DNA of 64,000 bases from Cylicocyclus nassatus (GCA_958299035.1 CATQJL010000316.1:7968347-8032346), one strand, 5' to 3'. Positions 23,290 to 35,039 are shown, numbered from the stretch's first letter. A program made the numbers and translations. The notes: generated by a model not told the origin, from the letters alone.

Positions 23290-24249
23290 TTAGGTTGGTA
23301 CAGAAATAATGCGTGTTTTGCAAAGTTTTACTTTGGCGAGCTGTAACTTCTTATCATCATTTTTTTCTAACAACTCTTTATTAACAGATTATAACTTCCC
23401 TCGATGTGTAGGGTATAACTGACAATCATGCCAACTTATAGCACGAGTAGTAGAGAGCGTTTCACCAAAGAAGAACTGCGGAAGAAAATGAGGGATTTTG
23501 AGATTTCATCTTGCTTAACCTGTTCTTGTTAGGATTTGAGGTACTTTATGAAGTCATTCTGATTATTCATGTACTAAACGCTTGTTTCTGCGGAAGATGT
23601 CATCAACGTGCTCTACCTCCACGCTTACAACATAAGCGTTGCTCACACGAAGTCCTTATTAAACAATTTTTTGCGACATAGAATAGCTATAGTGACTATG
23701 CAATCTGTGGCGTCGATTAGGCTGTAATTATGAAAGATAGACTAATTGTGCTATTTAGACAAATTCTGCCACATACGTAGCTGTGGTCAAACGATAATTA
23801 TTAATAGCGAGTGAGGCTCCCGCCAGAGTGCCGAAGCCATGCCAGCGCTACGCCAGGGCCGAGCCAGCGTTTCGATCGATACACGTGTATTTCGTTGGGG
23901 CGGGGTCCTGGCTGAGAACTAGGTCAGCTAGCCCCGCCCCAACGAAATACACGTGTATCGATCGAAACGCTGGCCCGGCGCTGGCGTAGCGCTGGCATGG
24001 CTTCGGCACTCTGGCGGAAGCCTGAGTTTTGGCCAAGGAAGTAAGTGCAATCAAATTTGAATTTCGAGTGCGAATATTTGAAGCTTGTAATATCCTGATG
24101 AAGTTAATTCTTGCTGCAACCATGACTAAAAAGAGCATCAAAGGAACTTCCAAAGGGTATTCAAAGTATTTATTCGAGGAGAAAGTTTGATGGAAAAAAG
24201 TTGCATGAAACAAGACCATGGAAAACACCATTAATTTGCCTTGACTTTA
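23290..24249. mobile_element. left end of a further TTAGG element, with a long GC-rich hairpin
   Basis: TTAGGTTGGTACAGAAATAA at 23290 is a mariner-like left end; I found no matching right end. Inside, 23815-23905 and 23933-24027 pair almost perfectly (about 90 bp arms, 27-nt loop) and contain AAATACACGTGTATCGATCG and repeated GCCAGCG blocks. The minus-strand open frame 23848-24231 reads across this hairpin and is not a gene. Confidence 0.55.
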
Positions 24250-24251
24250 TA

Positions 24252-24877
24252 CAGGTTGTCTCAAAAGACGTGCACATTGTTGGTCATTGATAACTCTCTT
24301 GCTTCAATGTCTTTTGCCGTCCTTTTGGTAACATTGCGGGCTTTAACCTAGATTTACAGAAAAGACTTTCCAATCTTTCGTTAATTGTAGGATTACGGTA
24401 GGAACTTCCAGCATTTAGGAGAATGGTGGAATAGACCGTCTGGCATTTTTTTTTCAAAAAAAAAACACTGCAAAATTGTGTACTAAGGATTTCACACATG
24501 CTTATTTTGATACGCAACTTTTCAAGAGTGCTTTCAGCTGTTTTGAGGATTGATTATATTTTTGGCAAATGATTGAAAAAAGCGTTTACGGTTCATCCGG
24601 GATGACTTAGGAAAGAAGCATTACATAAAGTGGAAATTTCATATTCAAAATCAGCGACTTCCATTGTCTAATATTAGCCGGTTTTTCTGCTTTAGTTTTG
24701 AGGCAAAATATGGCTCTCAGTTGCCAAAATTTTTGTTATCTTTACCAGAGAGGTTGAAATTCGCTTTATACTGTGAATTTAAGTCTCCAGCAGGTTGGTA
24801 CCAAAAGATCGACAATTTAAAAGCAAGCGCGTTATAATCTCAAACAGCGTGCACATCTTTTTGGGACCTGCAACCTG
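24252..24877. mobile_element. CAGGG-ended TA element (family N), copy 2
   Basis: Ends CAGGTTGTCTCAAAAGACG and, inverted, CAGGTTGCAGGTCCCAAAAA; TA flanks 24250-24251 and 24878-24879; 626 bp. A detached extra right end of the same type (TGTGCACATCGTTTTGGGAC) is at about 24905-24937. Confidence 0.75.
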
Positions 24878-25893
24878 TACGGTATAGAAGAATAGTTCCA
24901 ATGTGCACATCGTTTTGGGACCGCCTGCATATGCTCTGTTTACATGACAAGCGCCGGTGTTGAAGGACAAGTCAGTACGACGCCATCACTTTCATACTCA
25001 AGTGAGACCCTCTAACAATAGGACAGAATTCTGTCTTATGCATGACCAGTAATGAATTTCACTGCGAGTGATAAATGTTGTGAAATCAAAAATAGCATAT
25101 TAGGCATAACAATTTTAGTTCAAGTGCAAAAAAGGAGATTGCGCCATCCTAGCGCGACACTCTTCTGACGTTAGGAGAGCGCTGACAGAGGTCCCGGGGC
25201 GTAATCTGATAAAGGGCTCTAAATGATGCTGTTTTCTCTTTAAACTGCTTTCTCTTCAGCCTCCTCTCTCTGTCTCAATTGCTACCACACAGTTTTAAGA
25301 AAAATCTTCCTCATAACTACTATCTATATAGCAAAAGAGGGTCCGATGTTCTTGTGCGAAATGTGGACTTTTCTAAAAGCAGTCGAAATTCACGGCAAAT
25401 AGGCATCTTTTAAAGCAGATCGAAGGCAACGTTCGCAAAAAAATCGTCGGATGTTGATGGGTTTGAAAAATGCACCCTATATAGGCCATCTTGACATAAA
25501 CTTGAGCAGAGAATTTGCACAAACGCAGAACCACTGGCTTTGAGTCATCCTACTAATACCCAAGTATACATTCAGCCTACTAATACACAAGTATACTTAA
25601 GTTATCAAAATTTGTTTACAAATTGCGATTTTGAAAAGGGAGAAATTTCTGACAAGACAGTGACGACTAACTTCATTTTTTTCTTGCTGTAAGCGGCACC
25701 TTATCCTGTTGAGTGGGTACAAAAGTGCGTGCCATTTTTTGGAACTATTCACAAACCATTGAACAAAGATAAACAATTTAGAAAGTTAGTAAGTTCCAAG
25801 TTTCCTCTTTTGTTAACCTCAGCATATTTCGATGTGTTAGTAGGTTAGTAGGTTAGTAAGCCGAGCGAGGTTAGTACTTTATTAGTTAGTGGC

Positions 25894-25931
25894 GGCCTGA
25901 CGTTTCGACTGGATCGTCTTTTTCAGAGGCC
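25894..25931 (-). ncRNA. hammerhead-like motif, mutated copy (PLE1 left tail)
   Basis: Same 38-nt layout as the right-arm copy, but the first box reads CUGAAAA where CUGAAGA is expected: the conserved G is lost, so this copy should be inactive. Helix I GGCCU/AGGCC and GAAACGUC are intact. Confidence 0.6.
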
Positions 25932-26160
25932 TAAAGTGGTAAGAGATTAATGATTTTATGCCTTACCCCACCAGAAACCTCTTCCATCCTGGCTAGCCTC
26001 GACTTCACCCCCGAATGCTACAAACGAAAATACGCAGAAACGTGAAAGACGAACCAACCTCCTCCGCCGCTGCCGCGTAGATGTTGAATGCGGCCGTCCT
26101 CGAGTGCCACTAGTATTAATAGTGAAATATGGTCATACCGTGTTGACACTAATCACTAGT

Positions 26161-26430
26161 GGCATTCTTCAACTCACATAATTCCAAGAAAGGCATGAAG
26201 TCACTCGTGATTGACGCACACTCATTTCGGCTGTTCATGCATGGATTTCTTGCGAAAATCCAGAATGCCTCGAGAGCTTTTCTACTAGCAGTGTCATACT
26301 CGTGTGCCAGTATAGTACATCTGATTTCGAAGTCCTTACCACAGTGGAATTCAACTCTGTGTTTACCGAGCGGTGTGGTAAGACTTCCCCGTCTCTTGCT
26401 GGCAGAACAGCCGAAATGAGTGTGCGTCAA
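26161..26430 (-). pseudogene. PLE C-terminal fragment (GIY-YIG endonuclease side)
   Basis: Minus-strand frame with SLTTPLGKHRVEFHCGKDFE, CTILAHEYDTASRKALEAFW and NECASITSDFMPFLELCEL. These match, in order, the C-terminus of the PLE protein at 40.9-42.0 kb (PLGMHRN..GKDFKIKCTIL, ARKALEAFW, LPFVALCEL). The start is derived from the inverted arm, so it is a fragment of a retroelement protein, not a gene. The upstream RT and the GIY-YIG motif itself are missing. Confidence 0.75.
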
Positions 26431-26711
26431 TCACGAGTGACTTTATGCCTTTCTTGGAATTATGTGAGTTGAAGAATGCCACTAGTGATTAGTGTCAACA
26501 CGGTATGACCATATTTCACTATTAGTACTAGTGGCACTCGAGGACGGCCGCATTCACCATCTACGCGGCAGCGGCGGAGGAGGTTGGTTCGTCTTTCACG
26601 TTTCTGCGTATTTTCGTTTGTAGCATTCGGGAGTGAAGTCGAGGCTAGCCAGGATGGAAGAGGTTTCTGGTGGGGTATAAGGCATAAAATTATTAATCTC
26701 TTACCACTTTA

Positions 26712-26749
26712 GGCCTCTGAAGAAGACGATCCAGTCGAAACGTCAGGCC
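26712..26749 (+). ncRNA. hammerhead-ribozyme-like motif (PLE1 right tail)
   Basis: Plus strand: GGCCU, CUGAAGA, one A, GAC-GAUCCA-GUC hairpin, GAAAC, GUC, AGGCC. All core boxes are intact and the cleavage triplet is GUC. Same extra base before helix II as in the other copies. Confidence 0.6.
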
Positions 26750-27849
26750 GCCACTAACTAATAAAGTACTAACCTCGCTCGGCTTACTAACCTACTAACC
26801 TACTAATTTAGAAAGTGTTCGCAGAATTTCTTCATCCTTCCAGCAGTAATGTTTTTGTTTGCACTCCTTTTTTGCATGAAAAATCATTGGAATCTTCAAC
26901 CTATGGTTTTTACTTACCCTAGCTTTTGCAAATTGCAAATGTGAAGACTTTTGAAAAACTTTGAAGATACTGAAAAGCAGCTATCGATGCCAAAAAAAGT
27001 TTTGTAACACTTTGTTTGCTCTATCGAACTATTATCGAAGCTTTATCGAAAGTCCGTGAAAATTTCAAAAAATAACAAAATTTAGGGTACGTAAATTGCA
27101 TGGGTTGGAGATTGTGGCGATACTCGAAAGAACAATGGAGAAATCCGAACAGAGACATTACTGCTAAAAAGGGAAAGAAATCCTGCATACAACAATGCTA
27201 AGAGAGTTTGTCAATCGTTATTCTGAATGATTTGGGGATAGGCCTAAAAACGACAAGAACTTTCGGACCCACCTAAAATTTTATCATCAAAAACAATCCC
27301 CGCATTCATAGGAAGCCGGCATGTGTTGAAAAAAATTGCATCAACGCTTACGATTCCTGACTATAAGATGATTCTGCCTCTGCTTCCACGGTATCAAGAC
27401 GTTTAAGAGCTTCTTCCGGTATCATCGACGGTGTTGTCTCTATACTGTTAGTGTAAAGAATGTAGGCATATCTCTGTTTTAGGTCCTTCATTGTCTCAAT
27501 CGCTGTGCGTGTATTGTTTATATTCTAAAAATTGTATTTTTTGCAAAGATTCGAACTTGTACACTAAGAAAGCTGTTTGCGAATCTATACGCCCTTGCGC
27601 GTTATTGAGCTGAAAATTTACACGGCGAAAGCAATACTTTCCATTCGTAAAGGAATGATACTACCATGTGCTCTGCCGCACATTCCTTGTTAACTCACAA
27701 TTTTGATACTGCACTCAGATTCCATGAAGTCGCTAAATCGGTTTCCTTCACAACAACGTACACGAGCCTGGTCTCCAAGGTGCATAGCAAAATACATGAC
27801 AGGATTGTCATCTAGGATCAGTAAGATTAACAAGAAGCATGTTATGCAT

Positions 27850-29247
27850 ATAGGTCGTTCCGAAAGTTTTCCCCTTTTTTCAAATGAAACGCTACATTGA
27901 ATGGAACAAAGATTTTTGAGAGATCTTGGAAGCATTCGATTGTAACAAAGCCGTAATTAGCAAAAATTTGCAACCCATGGTTCTTGTTATGTCAGGTTTC
28001 GCTGTTTTTCTAGATTTTCGTACTGACCCCCGAAGAACTTCAAATAGATAGATAGAGCAAGCCCAACAGGATACAAATTTTTTTCCTACTACACCTTGCT
28101 CAAACTTCACTTTTTAAAATTATTTCTTCAATGCTATCAAATTTCATATTTGGACAACTCAAACCTCATAAAACATCAATCGGCGAGTAACACGAGTGTC
28201 ATTTAGATGCAACTTTTTTTGCGCTTTCCAAGGGGTGTTTTTTGTTTCCGATTTGTAAAGTATTTGGGAACAAAAGTATCATAATTTTTGTTTCAGAACA
28301 TGCCCCAGGCTATGATTGCGAAATTCGACATTTGATTTTTTGAGTCTGTGAACGCTCAATTGCGTTGTCTAATTAGTGTTGAGTGTAATGCACTTTTGAA
28401 ACGTACTGGCGTTAGTCGTGTTTCTGTCTGACAAAGGAGTGCTCAGAAGTCGAAGTGGCCAATCCATACAAGCTGCACACCATTAGATGCAGCATACAAA
28501 GCTGACTCTAAATCTGTCTTCCTTATCTGCAGAGCGCTTTTGTGGACGACATTATAAGCCGTTAAAAGGTTAAAGGTCATCATTTTGCTAAGAAATTGTG
28601 CGTTTAGAGTGCAAACTTGGCTTACAAAGTCATTCTCGGCTCAGTATTGGACTAAAACATGCAACTAAGTCACTTCACATGAACCGTACTTAAAAATGAG
28701 CTGAAAGAGCAGTAATGTGCCCAGATTCGCAATGTTTGTATACGGTTTTTTTGCAGTAAAGCTGCTCATACTTCGCCTAAAAAGGCGCTCTGCAGATACG
28801 GAAGACAGATTTGAAATCAGCATTTTATGTTGCATCGAGTGGTATGCAGCTTATATGGATTGGTCGTTTCGATTTCTGACCATTCCCCTGTGAGATAAAA
28901 ATGCTAAAACTTGAGGTTTTGTTCAATATTGTATTTGAAAAATTATACAAGCTGTGAGAAGGAGAAAAAATCGTTTTTTTCTATTGTGTTTGCCCTATCT
29001 ACCCGCTATTCAGATTTCTTAAGAAATTCAGTATAAAAGTTAGAAAATAGCGAAACTTGATTGTGGCAAGAGCCATCAGTAGCAGATTTGTATTCTCAGC
29101 GAGCACGTTTAGTATTTTGAAACGAATTTGGTATTATTAGAAAGAGAATGAAATGCTGCATCAAATGCTACCAACTTTCAAAAACCTTTGTTCCACCAAA
29201 TGTGGCGTTCATTCGCAAAAAGCAAAATTATTTTCGGAACGACTTAA
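27850..29247. mobile_element. mariner-like element (family K) with a nested foldback
   Basis: Ends TAGGTCGTTCCGAAAG and, inverted, TTAAGTCGTTCCGAAAA; TA after the right end at 29248-29249. It contains the CAAGG foldback 28432-28890. Without it the length is about 935 bp. The ends are related to mariner J. Confidence 0.65.
28432..28890. mobile_element. Harbinger-like CAAGG foldback MITE inside K
   Basis: 459 bp flanked by TGA on both sides (28429-28431, 28891-28893). Inverted arms share GTCGAAGTGGCC, AAATCTGTCTTCC and CTGCAGAGCGC blocks of the family. The TGA duplication departs from the TAA/TTA of other copies. Confidence 0.75.
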
Positions 29248-29249
29248 TA

Positions 29250-30118
29250 TCAGGTTGAAATGAAAATATTGTCGCGTTTTATTTCCTGATCATGGTCGCA
29301 ACAACTTACATCTCAAAGACTTTTGTGGAAAACCGTTCGATAGAGCAAAGCAAGCTCTACGAAATGGCTTTACTGCTTTCGCAACAAGCCATGTCCACGT
29401 GGAATTCGACGGAAATTGAAAAGCTTTCAGTGGCCGACAAATCAAAAATTTGTGTCTACTTTAAAAAATTTCTACGACCTCCAACTGACTCACGGATAAA
29501 CTTTCCTCATCAGACATTCATAAGCCTAGTTGCTGTGATTTCCTTAGCTAGACATAAAGAAACTCAAAATTTCGTGCTTTTGCCAAAGTGATGCTGGGCT
29601 GTTCCCGCGTAGGTAATTACGAGTGAAGTACAGTCGTTGATTTTCAGCTTATCAAAACTTATTTTCAAGGAATAATGAATCTTGCTTTTTTCTTCTGTTC
29701 AAAAATTAAATTCGATATCCCAAGTATCAAAGAATTCTTACGCGGGAACAGTATCACTTTGGTAAAAGCATGAAAATCTTCTTTTACCTCTAGCTAAAGA
29801 ACAATTACAGCAACTGCGTATATGGACCTTTGATGAGGATTGTATGTTCGTGAGCAAGTGGGAGTCCGTAGAAACGTTTTGGACAAAGAAACGACTTTTT
29901 TGATGTTTCGGTTTTGATACTTTTTTAAATTCCATCTTCGAACTCCACGTGGACATGACTTGGAGCGAAAGCAGTAATACCAGAAAGCTTGTAGAGCTTG
30001 CCTTGTTCTATCGAATGGTGTCCCGTACACGTTTCTGGGATTTGAAATTTGACGATGCCATGACGAGGAAATAAAATCCAAATTCTTTTCTTTCCGACGC
30101 AATACTTCGTTTTTGTTT
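29250..30118. mobile_element. mariner-like MITE (family X)
   Basis: The left end TCAGGTTGAAATGAAAATA starts right after K's TA. Inverted blocks TTTTATTTCCT(G/C) and TTCGATAGA(G/A)CAA(A/G)GCAAGC lie near both ends. The right end is degraded and approximate. The open frame 29292-29591 is repeat-derived. Confidence 0.55.
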
Positions 30119-30264
30119 TTTTTGTGCAAATGTCGTAGAATTTTTTTTTCGTTGCTGTCTACCTTCACCTTTCGCTGACAGAACTGCAGCAATCACGACA
30201 CAGACGACAATCAACACCAGCAATCCAATGGCGACTACCCATTGATATGTCTCCTTTCTGCTAC
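30119..30264 (-). CDS. transmembrane exon of an unidentified membrane protein
   Basis: After an acceptor TTTGTTTTAG the minus strand reads SRKETYQWVVAIGLLVLIV, a helix of about 22 hydrophobic residues running on through VCVVIAAVLSA, then a positively charged KGEGRQQRKK stretch. This is a classic single-pass anchor with a cytosolic basic flank. The frame stays open into MITE X to a stop at 30008; the true exon may end at a GT near GAAAGGTGAAGG. Upstream exons were not identified with confidence. It could belong to one of the VWA-like minus-strand genes, but nothing seen proves it. Confidence 0.45.
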
Positions 30265-30602
30265 CTAAAACAAATTGAACAAAATGAGTAATTATATCAC
30301 CTTACTTTCACGAGTACAAGACGCACCTTTTTCGATTTTTCAAGCGAGCCGCTTAGCCGCCTCGTTGTGTTTCGGAAAACGAAACTTATGCCGCACGTCA
30401 TTTTCAGGCAATGCACAGCCCTGTATAAGGTCTTTTGGTCGCAAAATGTTTTAGTGTGTTCAGGCTGCTCGATTTGAGAAACAGGTGCGCTTTGTTGCTT
30501 GTGAAGTTGGAGTAGGTTTCACCGAAAGTAATGTCGCTTTAATTTTGAAGAATTCTTAACTACTCTCCATGTGAAGGTATTTGCTTACCATGAACTTTAT
30601 CA

Positions 30603-31804
30603 GAAATACACATTTATCTACTTTCTGAAAGCTTCTTCGATGCTCTTTGGCGGTAAGAGACCACAGAAATATAAAATCGAACAGGAGAACCAATCTGACT
30701 CTTTATTACCTAGCGACTGGGATAAAGAAATGAAAGCTGCCAGTTTGGGCTGCCTCCGCAGTCTACTGGTCCTGGAACCACATGCAACAACACTGGGAAA
30801 GGATTAGTTGGTCGCGACTGGCGGCTCAAACTGGCGACCCGTTCCCCTACCCGCGATGGTGATCGCAAGTCATAGCGACTGGCAATGGGGCGCTGTGCTC
30901 CTTGAGGAGTATAGACTGCCGTACATCTCATTCCAATTTTGGGGTAAGAAAAATGCAGTAATGTAGATTGTTTTGGAGGTAAGCATATTTCACAACAACA
31001 ACATTGGCAGATTTTGAAAGGGAGGGATAGGAAAATCGAAAGGTATGAGGTAAACATAAAACAGTGGTGTAAAAGCAATCTTTTCGCTTTTGGCATTTAA
31101 TGCGCTATTCTGCCATTTTCAACGTTTCGAAATTAAAATTGTGGCACGCTTCTTATCAAAATGTGATGAGCTTTTTGTCTTTATGTAATAAAATAGTGGG
31201 CTTTAGTGTAGCGAAAGCTGTCATTCTTCTGATAGCGTGAAGAATTAGACATGCAATCACCACTCAACCTAATCAGAGAGAGTTGAACAACAAAAATCTA
31301 ATGATAAAAGCATTACAGCTTTTTACTCAGTGCTCAAGAACTTAAAGATAGGGACATAAGTAAGAAATTGAGGGCCGCTAGCGAAAGCCTGTCTGTGTTA
31401 GAGTCTGCTCGTCATTTGCTAACCAACCATAGACCAAGGCAACAATTTCGGTTGTAACAAATAGGAATAAAATTCTTAATCTTTCAGATCGAGCTCAGTT
31501 TGGAAGTGAGTGATTGGAAACTTTCTTTCAATCCTTGATCAAGTCATTCTTTTCAATTTTATGACATACAGGCTTACATGTGAAGATCCGCCCAATTTTG
31601 CCACTTCGCCATGCACTGCGAGCAGTGCCCCGAGCACTCGAAATCTCCAATGTCTGTCTGAATCTCATTACATATAAATCTGAACAAAAATCAATTGTTG
31701 GTGAGTACTTAGTCCTCAAAATCCTAGCATTGACTCTAACGTAATTGTGTTCTCTATGACAAACACTTCAATCCGTTTCAGAGAATGGCAGTTCGTTTAT
31801 GTAG
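30603..31804 (+). CDS. 3' end of an unrecognised spliced gene with an 18-nt microexon
   Basis: Four plus-strand exons with matching phases: 30603-30651 (KYTFIYFLKASSMLFG, donor GTAAGA); microexon 31488-31505 (acceptor CTTTCAG, donor GTGAGT; DRAQFG); 31572-31700 (SLHVKIRPILPLRHALRAVP, then RALEISNVCLNLITYKSEQK; donor GTGAGT); 31782-31804 (acceptor CCGTTTCAG; ENGSSFM, stop TAG). All three introns have canonical ends and the frame is continuous, which is hard to get by chance. The Arg/Leu-rich stretch could be an amphipathic or voltage-sensor-like helix, but I cannot name a family. Upstream exons were not found. Confidence 0.5.
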
Positions 31805-33226
31805 CAATAGTGATCATATGTAGTAATGGTCATTCACTGAGTTTAAAATGAGCAATGGACTGTAAGGGTAAATCTAGTGTGGTCATACAGGGAAGGTACG
31901 CCAAAGACTGAGAACTTCAAATGGGTATACTGCCACTTCCATATCAGTCCAAATATCGTCGCTTATATCACTCCTCCGTGTCATTTCGCATAATGAATCA
32001 AAATGTAGTAGGAGACCAAAAGTTTTTATCAGTGTCATGGCATGGATATTTTGCATTTTCTCTCTTTTTTTTGGGAAGTCGACTTCCAATGGAAGCATAA
32101 TGCAGGGAGCTATTGCTTTTTCCAGTTTGCCATTGAAAAGCTGGAACGATCCATGGTATTTTTCGTTAAGATAGTAACTATTTTTTAAAAGGAAGTGCAC
32201 AGAAGCTACTTTGACAAGCAACGTAAGCAGATGGGTTGTATGCCTAAAAACTTTCAATGACATTACGATAAGAAGGTTTACGACACGCATGACATAGCTT
32301 ACTGATAGTTTTATCGATCTTTGAGACAGCAGAAAAGCTGATTGCCCTTGTTCTTTTATTCATATAGAAAAAAGTACTACTTAGAAAGCAAATGTGCAAG
32401 GCTTTGATCATATCCACATTTTTCAAATTCCTTGAAGCTGTAAACTCAATATGTGTTCCTATGCACCTCGTTATCAATGCATTTACTTATTTATCAATGC
32501 AAGACACAATTTGATTTAAAAAGATATGTGCCCTGGTGACAGTCGCGCTAAGAGTTGAGAGTATCACCTTTCTTACCTATAAACGAAGTGGAAATATGCA
32601 GGACAAAGTCATGAACTTTGAGATATGAGTAATTCTGAAGGAATTAAGGTCGACCGGCATGCTGCACCCATGGTCAACGTTTAAAAAGCTAAAAAACCTG
32701 ATTAGAATATAACGGACACAGAAGCACGTATGAATTTGCGGGAAAAGGTGCAACAGTAAGGCAAAATATCTTTGTAAAAGCAATTGTATGCACTGGTTTG
32801 CTACGGGCCTGTCTCGAATAGTTGTTTAAAACCTGGCGAACTTGATTTGAGTAACGTAAAACCAATAAAATGTGGTAAAATGCTTATTTTACAATAGATG
32901 TGGCTAGCAGCGCTCGTTCAAAATAACGAAAATATTTAGGAAGATTGGCATTACGGTATGGCTCGAAGAACCAAGAAGGTAATGATGGAAGGACTGCACG
33001 GCTTGAAGAAACACTTTTGAAAAAATCCGAGTCAAACAATACGATTTCACTTTTTCGTCAGTTATTGTACTGAGGGTTTCGTGATCAATCAAAGAACTGA
33101 AAATTTCTGGAACGACTTAACAACACAGTACAACGCAAGAAAATTCATGCAACCGCATTGGCCTTGCAAATGGGGAAAGTGGTTTTTGAAAAACATATCT
33201 CAAAACTACCTTTCCAAAAAACGAGC
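31805..33226. other. unassigned region with a mariner-like right end
   Basis: The 135-codon minus frame 31883-32290 is unrecognised. TTTCTGGAACGACTTAA ending at 33120 is a J/K-type right end without a left partner. Confidence 0.35.
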
Positions 33227-33229
33227 TTA

Positions 33230-33681
33230 CAAGGGAATGGTCGGAAATCGAAATGGCCAGTCCAAACAAGCCGCATACTACTGATGCGGCAAAAAACGCT
33301 GCGCTGACTTCGAATATGTATTCCATACCTGCTTAGAGCCTGTGTGGGCGAAGTTATGCGCCTTTAAACCCCGTGATTTCTTTCAGAAATTGTGCATGCA
33401 ATGCGCAAATTTGGCAGTACAGAGCTATGTTCGGCTAAATACCGGGAAAGCATGCTTCTAGGTTATTTCATATAGCTCATACCTGAAAATGAGCTGAAAG
33501 GTTAATAGTGTGCTTAATTTCGCGGCTTTATGTACGTTTTTCCGCAATGAAACTGTTCATAACTTTGTCCACAAAGGCGCTAAGCAGATACGGTAAACAG
33601 ATTCGACATCAGCGTTAAATGCTGCATCGAATGATAGGCAGCTTGCCTGGATTGACCACTTCGAATTTTGACCATTTCCTT
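33230..33681. mobile_element. Harbinger-like CAAGG foldback MITE
   Basis: About 452 bp, TTA on the left (33227-33229) and probably TTA on the right (33682-33684). Begins CAAGGGAATGG. Inverted arms share GGAAATCGAAATGGCC / GACCACTTCGAATT and CAAGC blocks. Confidence 0.65.
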
Positions 33682-33684
33682 TTA

Positions 33685-34195
33685 GACGGCATCAGCGTTC
33701 CAGAGTCTACTAAAGAACTGCAGGTATTACAAGGTGGGCCATTGTTGCCTTCAGAACGATTGTAAAAAGGGTAACAGCCAAACGCTGCTCAAAAGGATGG
33801 GCTGAAAAGGCAGCTGCGAAAACTGGAGACGCAGAAAAAAAACATCAGAGTCCTAGTACTTTTGCTCTGGTTGGATACCTCTATTTCTTGACAATGTCAG
33901 ATGACTTCTTGTAGAGCCTCACTTATTATGGTGGCGGTGCCTCATCTTCGAAATCGTTAGGCTGTTAACAAGTTTTGCAAATTTTTTCATGTTTTTCTGC
34001 ATGTGGTACATTCAATTTTGGCGTGTATATCTTACTGTGATGTCGACTACAAATACAGCAGTCTATTCCGGATTCTGAGAGTGCGTGTATACGTTACGGT
34101 GGTAAGTGTACGGTAAAGGAAGAAAATTTACGGATCGCACCAAGTCGTCACGGTCACAGCTGAAACAGGCTTTAGGGGCTCTTCAAAGCTAAACA
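33685..34195. other. unassigned region
   Basis: No feature could be supported. Confidence 0.3.
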
Positions 34196-34199
34196 AAAA

Positions 34200-34395
34200 A
34201 AACACACGAATTGTGTTATTGATTTTTCGCTTGTGCGCGACCAAGATGGAAGATCTTTATTAATGACCAACGTTTCGGCGTCCTCGCCCTCGTCAGAGCC
34301 TGGAAATCAAAGATCACTTGAGACGTATCCTCAAGCGCCTCATCTGACTTTAGAGACCCATGCAAGAGATCATCTATCATAACTTATAATAACGG
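34200..34395 (-). mobile_element. solo Penelope-like element tail
   Basis: Minus-strand PLE tail with the hammerhead-like motif at 34265-34303 and the usual AATAAAGAT block beyond it. No coding remains. The boundaries are approximate. Confidence 0.5.
34265..34303 (-). ncRNA. hammerhead-ribozyme-like motif, divergent helix I
   Basis: Minus strand: GGCU, CUGACGA, one G, GGCG-AGGA-CGCC hairpin, GAAAC, GUU, GGUC. Helix I pairs GGCU with GGUC only through two G-U wobbles; helix II is perfect. Core boxes are intact. Confidence 0.5.
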
Positions 34396-34404
34396 GCTAA
34401 GGGT

Positions 34405-34650
34405 TGTTTACGTGTTTTTGTGTGTGTGTGTGTCTGTCCGTTACGGAATTCGTAGAGCGAATTCCAGCCAACCTCTTGAGGCCAAATTTTGCACGGTGCA
34501 TGCTAGCAGCATGAAAGTCCGCTATGCAAAAGCACGAGCGGATCCGTTGACTGGATCCTTCAAAAACTGCGCTGCAAAAGGATCAACTTGGCTTCTGAAC
34601 AGCAAAATTGGGCCTGTACCACCACTTTTTGCAAAGTCATGGATATGATT
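34405..34650 (+). repeat. TGTG/CTGTCCGT module
   Basis: A TG microsatellite (about 34418-34433) runs into CTGTCCGTTACGGAATTCG. The layout (CTGT run, then an ACGGAATTC-type block) resembles the dispersed module at 11 kb and 59 kb. The 78-codon plus frame here (34412-34648) is repeat-derived. Confidence 0.4.
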
Positions 34651-35039
34651 AACAAGCTAATGTGCAAGCCATGGACTTTAGCCCAAAAATGAAATAAAGT
34701 TGATTACTTTACAAAAATGGCGCCGAGAAAAATCAGTTGCGTAAATGTTCAATTTGCCAAGATTTTACCTAATCATTTGGGAAGATTTTTGCACAGAGAT
34801 GTAGCCCACGGTGATCATCGTCATTATAGCGACTATTAAACCATAAAAAGTCCAAAAATCGGTTCAAATTTGCATTTATCCTTCTCGGAAAAGTTTCATC
34901 CACGCGAAAATACCGATCTCATACAAAAAAGCTCTTGGAATGAGTAGTTGTTTACAATTAATTCGTGATAGCCTGCATAGCGCGGTAAGTTTCAATGTCA
35001 CTATTATACGGGAATGAGCAAGGCATATAGAAAGTAGGG

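Larger units (their letters stand above)
25787..26804. mobile_element. Penelope-like element, inverted head-to-head pair (PLE1)
   Basis: A 1,018-bp insertion flanked by 12-bp direct repeats AATTTAGAAAGT (25775-25786, 26805-26816). Two nearly identical arms of about 390 bp (25846-26238 and 26411-26804) face outward as 3' tails, each ending in a hammerhead-like motif and TTAGTAGG repeats. The short centre holds the end of a GIY-YIG-type PLE reading frame. Both copies are 5'-truncated. Confidence 0.8.
25333..27275. mobile_element. mariner-like MITE (family P), copy 2, split by a PLE
   Basis: The right end AAGAACTTTCGGACCCACCTAA and a degraded left end (GGGTCCGATGTTCTTGTGCG) match copy 1. The PLE insertion at 25787-26804 interrupts it; without it the length is about 0.9 kb. 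The left boundary is approximate. Confidence 0.55.

Noticed and set aside
23848..24231. 127-codon minus-strand ORF
   Set aside because: It runs through the GC-rich hairpin; the reading frame follows from the inverted repeat.
25713..25755. Another family N end
   Set aside because: GGGTACAAAAGTGCGTGCC is only loosely similar and has no partner.
30710..31096. 128-codon minus-strand ORF
   Set aside because: It overlaps repeated CGACTGG words and has no domain; splice options gave no consistent frame.
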